Positions 5,627 through 5,729 of a DNA stretch of 5,729 nucleotides are shown in pieces. Numbering within the stretch: position 1 is the first letter of the stretch; each line of letters opens with the position of its first letter. The notes beneath the pieces are model-generated. The model did not search any database and was not told the DNA's origin. It saw nothing but the letters and a program-made list of their open reading frames with translations. Position numbers and translations under genes: made by a program. Source of the stretch: JBQTKD01 sp052389435 (GTDB taxonomy: Bacteria; Actinomycetota; Actinomycetes; Sporichthyales; Sporichthyaceae); NCBI GenBank assembly GCA_052389435.1, contig JBQTIB010000160.1:1-5729 (forward strand), read 5' to 3'.

Positions 5627-5729
5627 GACACCTCGGGTAGTTCTTCTTCCCTTGCACGGGGCGAGATCGGGCTTGATCACGTTGACTCTCACCACTGCTG
5701 ACCTGCGGGCCGTTGCCGGCGATGATGGA
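5608..5729. mobile_element. Possible inserted element interrupting the VirB4-like gene (group II intron or IS end)
   Basis: From about 5608 the sequence stops behaving like the rest of the window. G/C preference at third positions is lost, GC falls visibly, stops appear in two of three plus frames, and a pyrimidine run (5641-5650) occurs. The point of change begins GTGCG (5608-5612), which matches the GUGYG 5' end of group II introns. Two nested complementary pairs suggest a folded RNA: 5612-5616 with 5698-5702, and 5623-5628 with 5687-5692. No domain V, reverse transcriptase or IS inverted repeat is visible because the window ends. The frame at 5624-5729 that stays open (residues CETPRVVLLPL...) is not recognisable. 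An IS terminus of unknown family is the main alternative. Confidence 0.35.

Noticed and set aside
5625..5634. GAGACAC shared by both edges (113-119 and 5625-5633) as matching IS ends
   Set aside because: The motif lies in the same orientation at both edges, whereas two ends of one element type facing the operon would show it inverted. Similarity is limited to 7-8 bases.
5087..5695. Minus-strand frame at the right edge as an IS transposase C-terminus
   Set aside because: The VNVIKPDLAPCKGRRTT-like sequence recalls no family I can name, and the frame runs on antisense through the ATPase gene.
5624..5729. Open plus-strand frame CETPRVVLLPL... to the window end as a continued gene
   Set aside because: It has no codon bias, no ribosome site or clear start, and no resemblance to the missing VirB4 half.

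Overview
The window is high-GC DNA with strong G/C preference at third codon positions, which points to an actinobacterium (Actinomycetota). The genus cannot be read from the sequence. The core, about 1000-5626, is a tightly packed plus-strand operon from the actinobacterial conjugative type IV secretion (T4SS) module. This is the group whose members are usually annotated as SCO6880/SCO6881-family proteins with a VirB4-like ATPase.

Layout, left to right. (1) 1-121 is the end of an IS5-family insertion sequence, with the first 25 codons of its transposase on the minus strand and a likely CTAG target at 122-125. (2) About 122-951 is a plus-strand gene whose 5' part was removed or displaced by that IS. 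It keeps the second half of an SGNH-hydrolase-like domain and a C-terminal CHAP/NlpC-like cysteine peptidase domain. (3) 1000-1320 is a small two-helix membrane protein resembling a VirB2/TrbC-type pilin subunit. (4) 1320-2081 is a single-pass, periphery-facing protein that may be VirB8/TcpC-like. (5) 2074-3327 is a polytopic TrbL/VirB6-like channel protein of the SCO6881 family. (6) 3324-4877 is an SCO6880-family protein with a PrgI-like two-helix N-terminus. (7) 4874-5626 is the N-terminal half of a VirB4-like ATPase with an intact Walker A motif. Its reading frame stops at about half the usual length, where base composition and codon use change abruptly.

From 1000 to 5626 every gene overlaps its neighbour by 1 to 8 bases, so one transcript and translational coupling are likely. 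The products fit one machine: a cell-wall hydrolase to open peptidoglycan, a pilin-like subunit, inner-membrane scaffold and channel proteins, and the ATPase that powers assembly. The coupling ATPase, relaxase and recombinase are not in view.

The most notable point is that both ends of the operon are broken. An IS5-family element cuts the hydrolase gene on the left. On the right, the VirB4-like gene runs into foreign-looking, probably structured sequence, which may be another mobile element; a group II intron is one candidate. This suggests a decaying or interrupted conjugative element. If the window is a complete contig, the ends may instead be assembly breaks at repeated elements.
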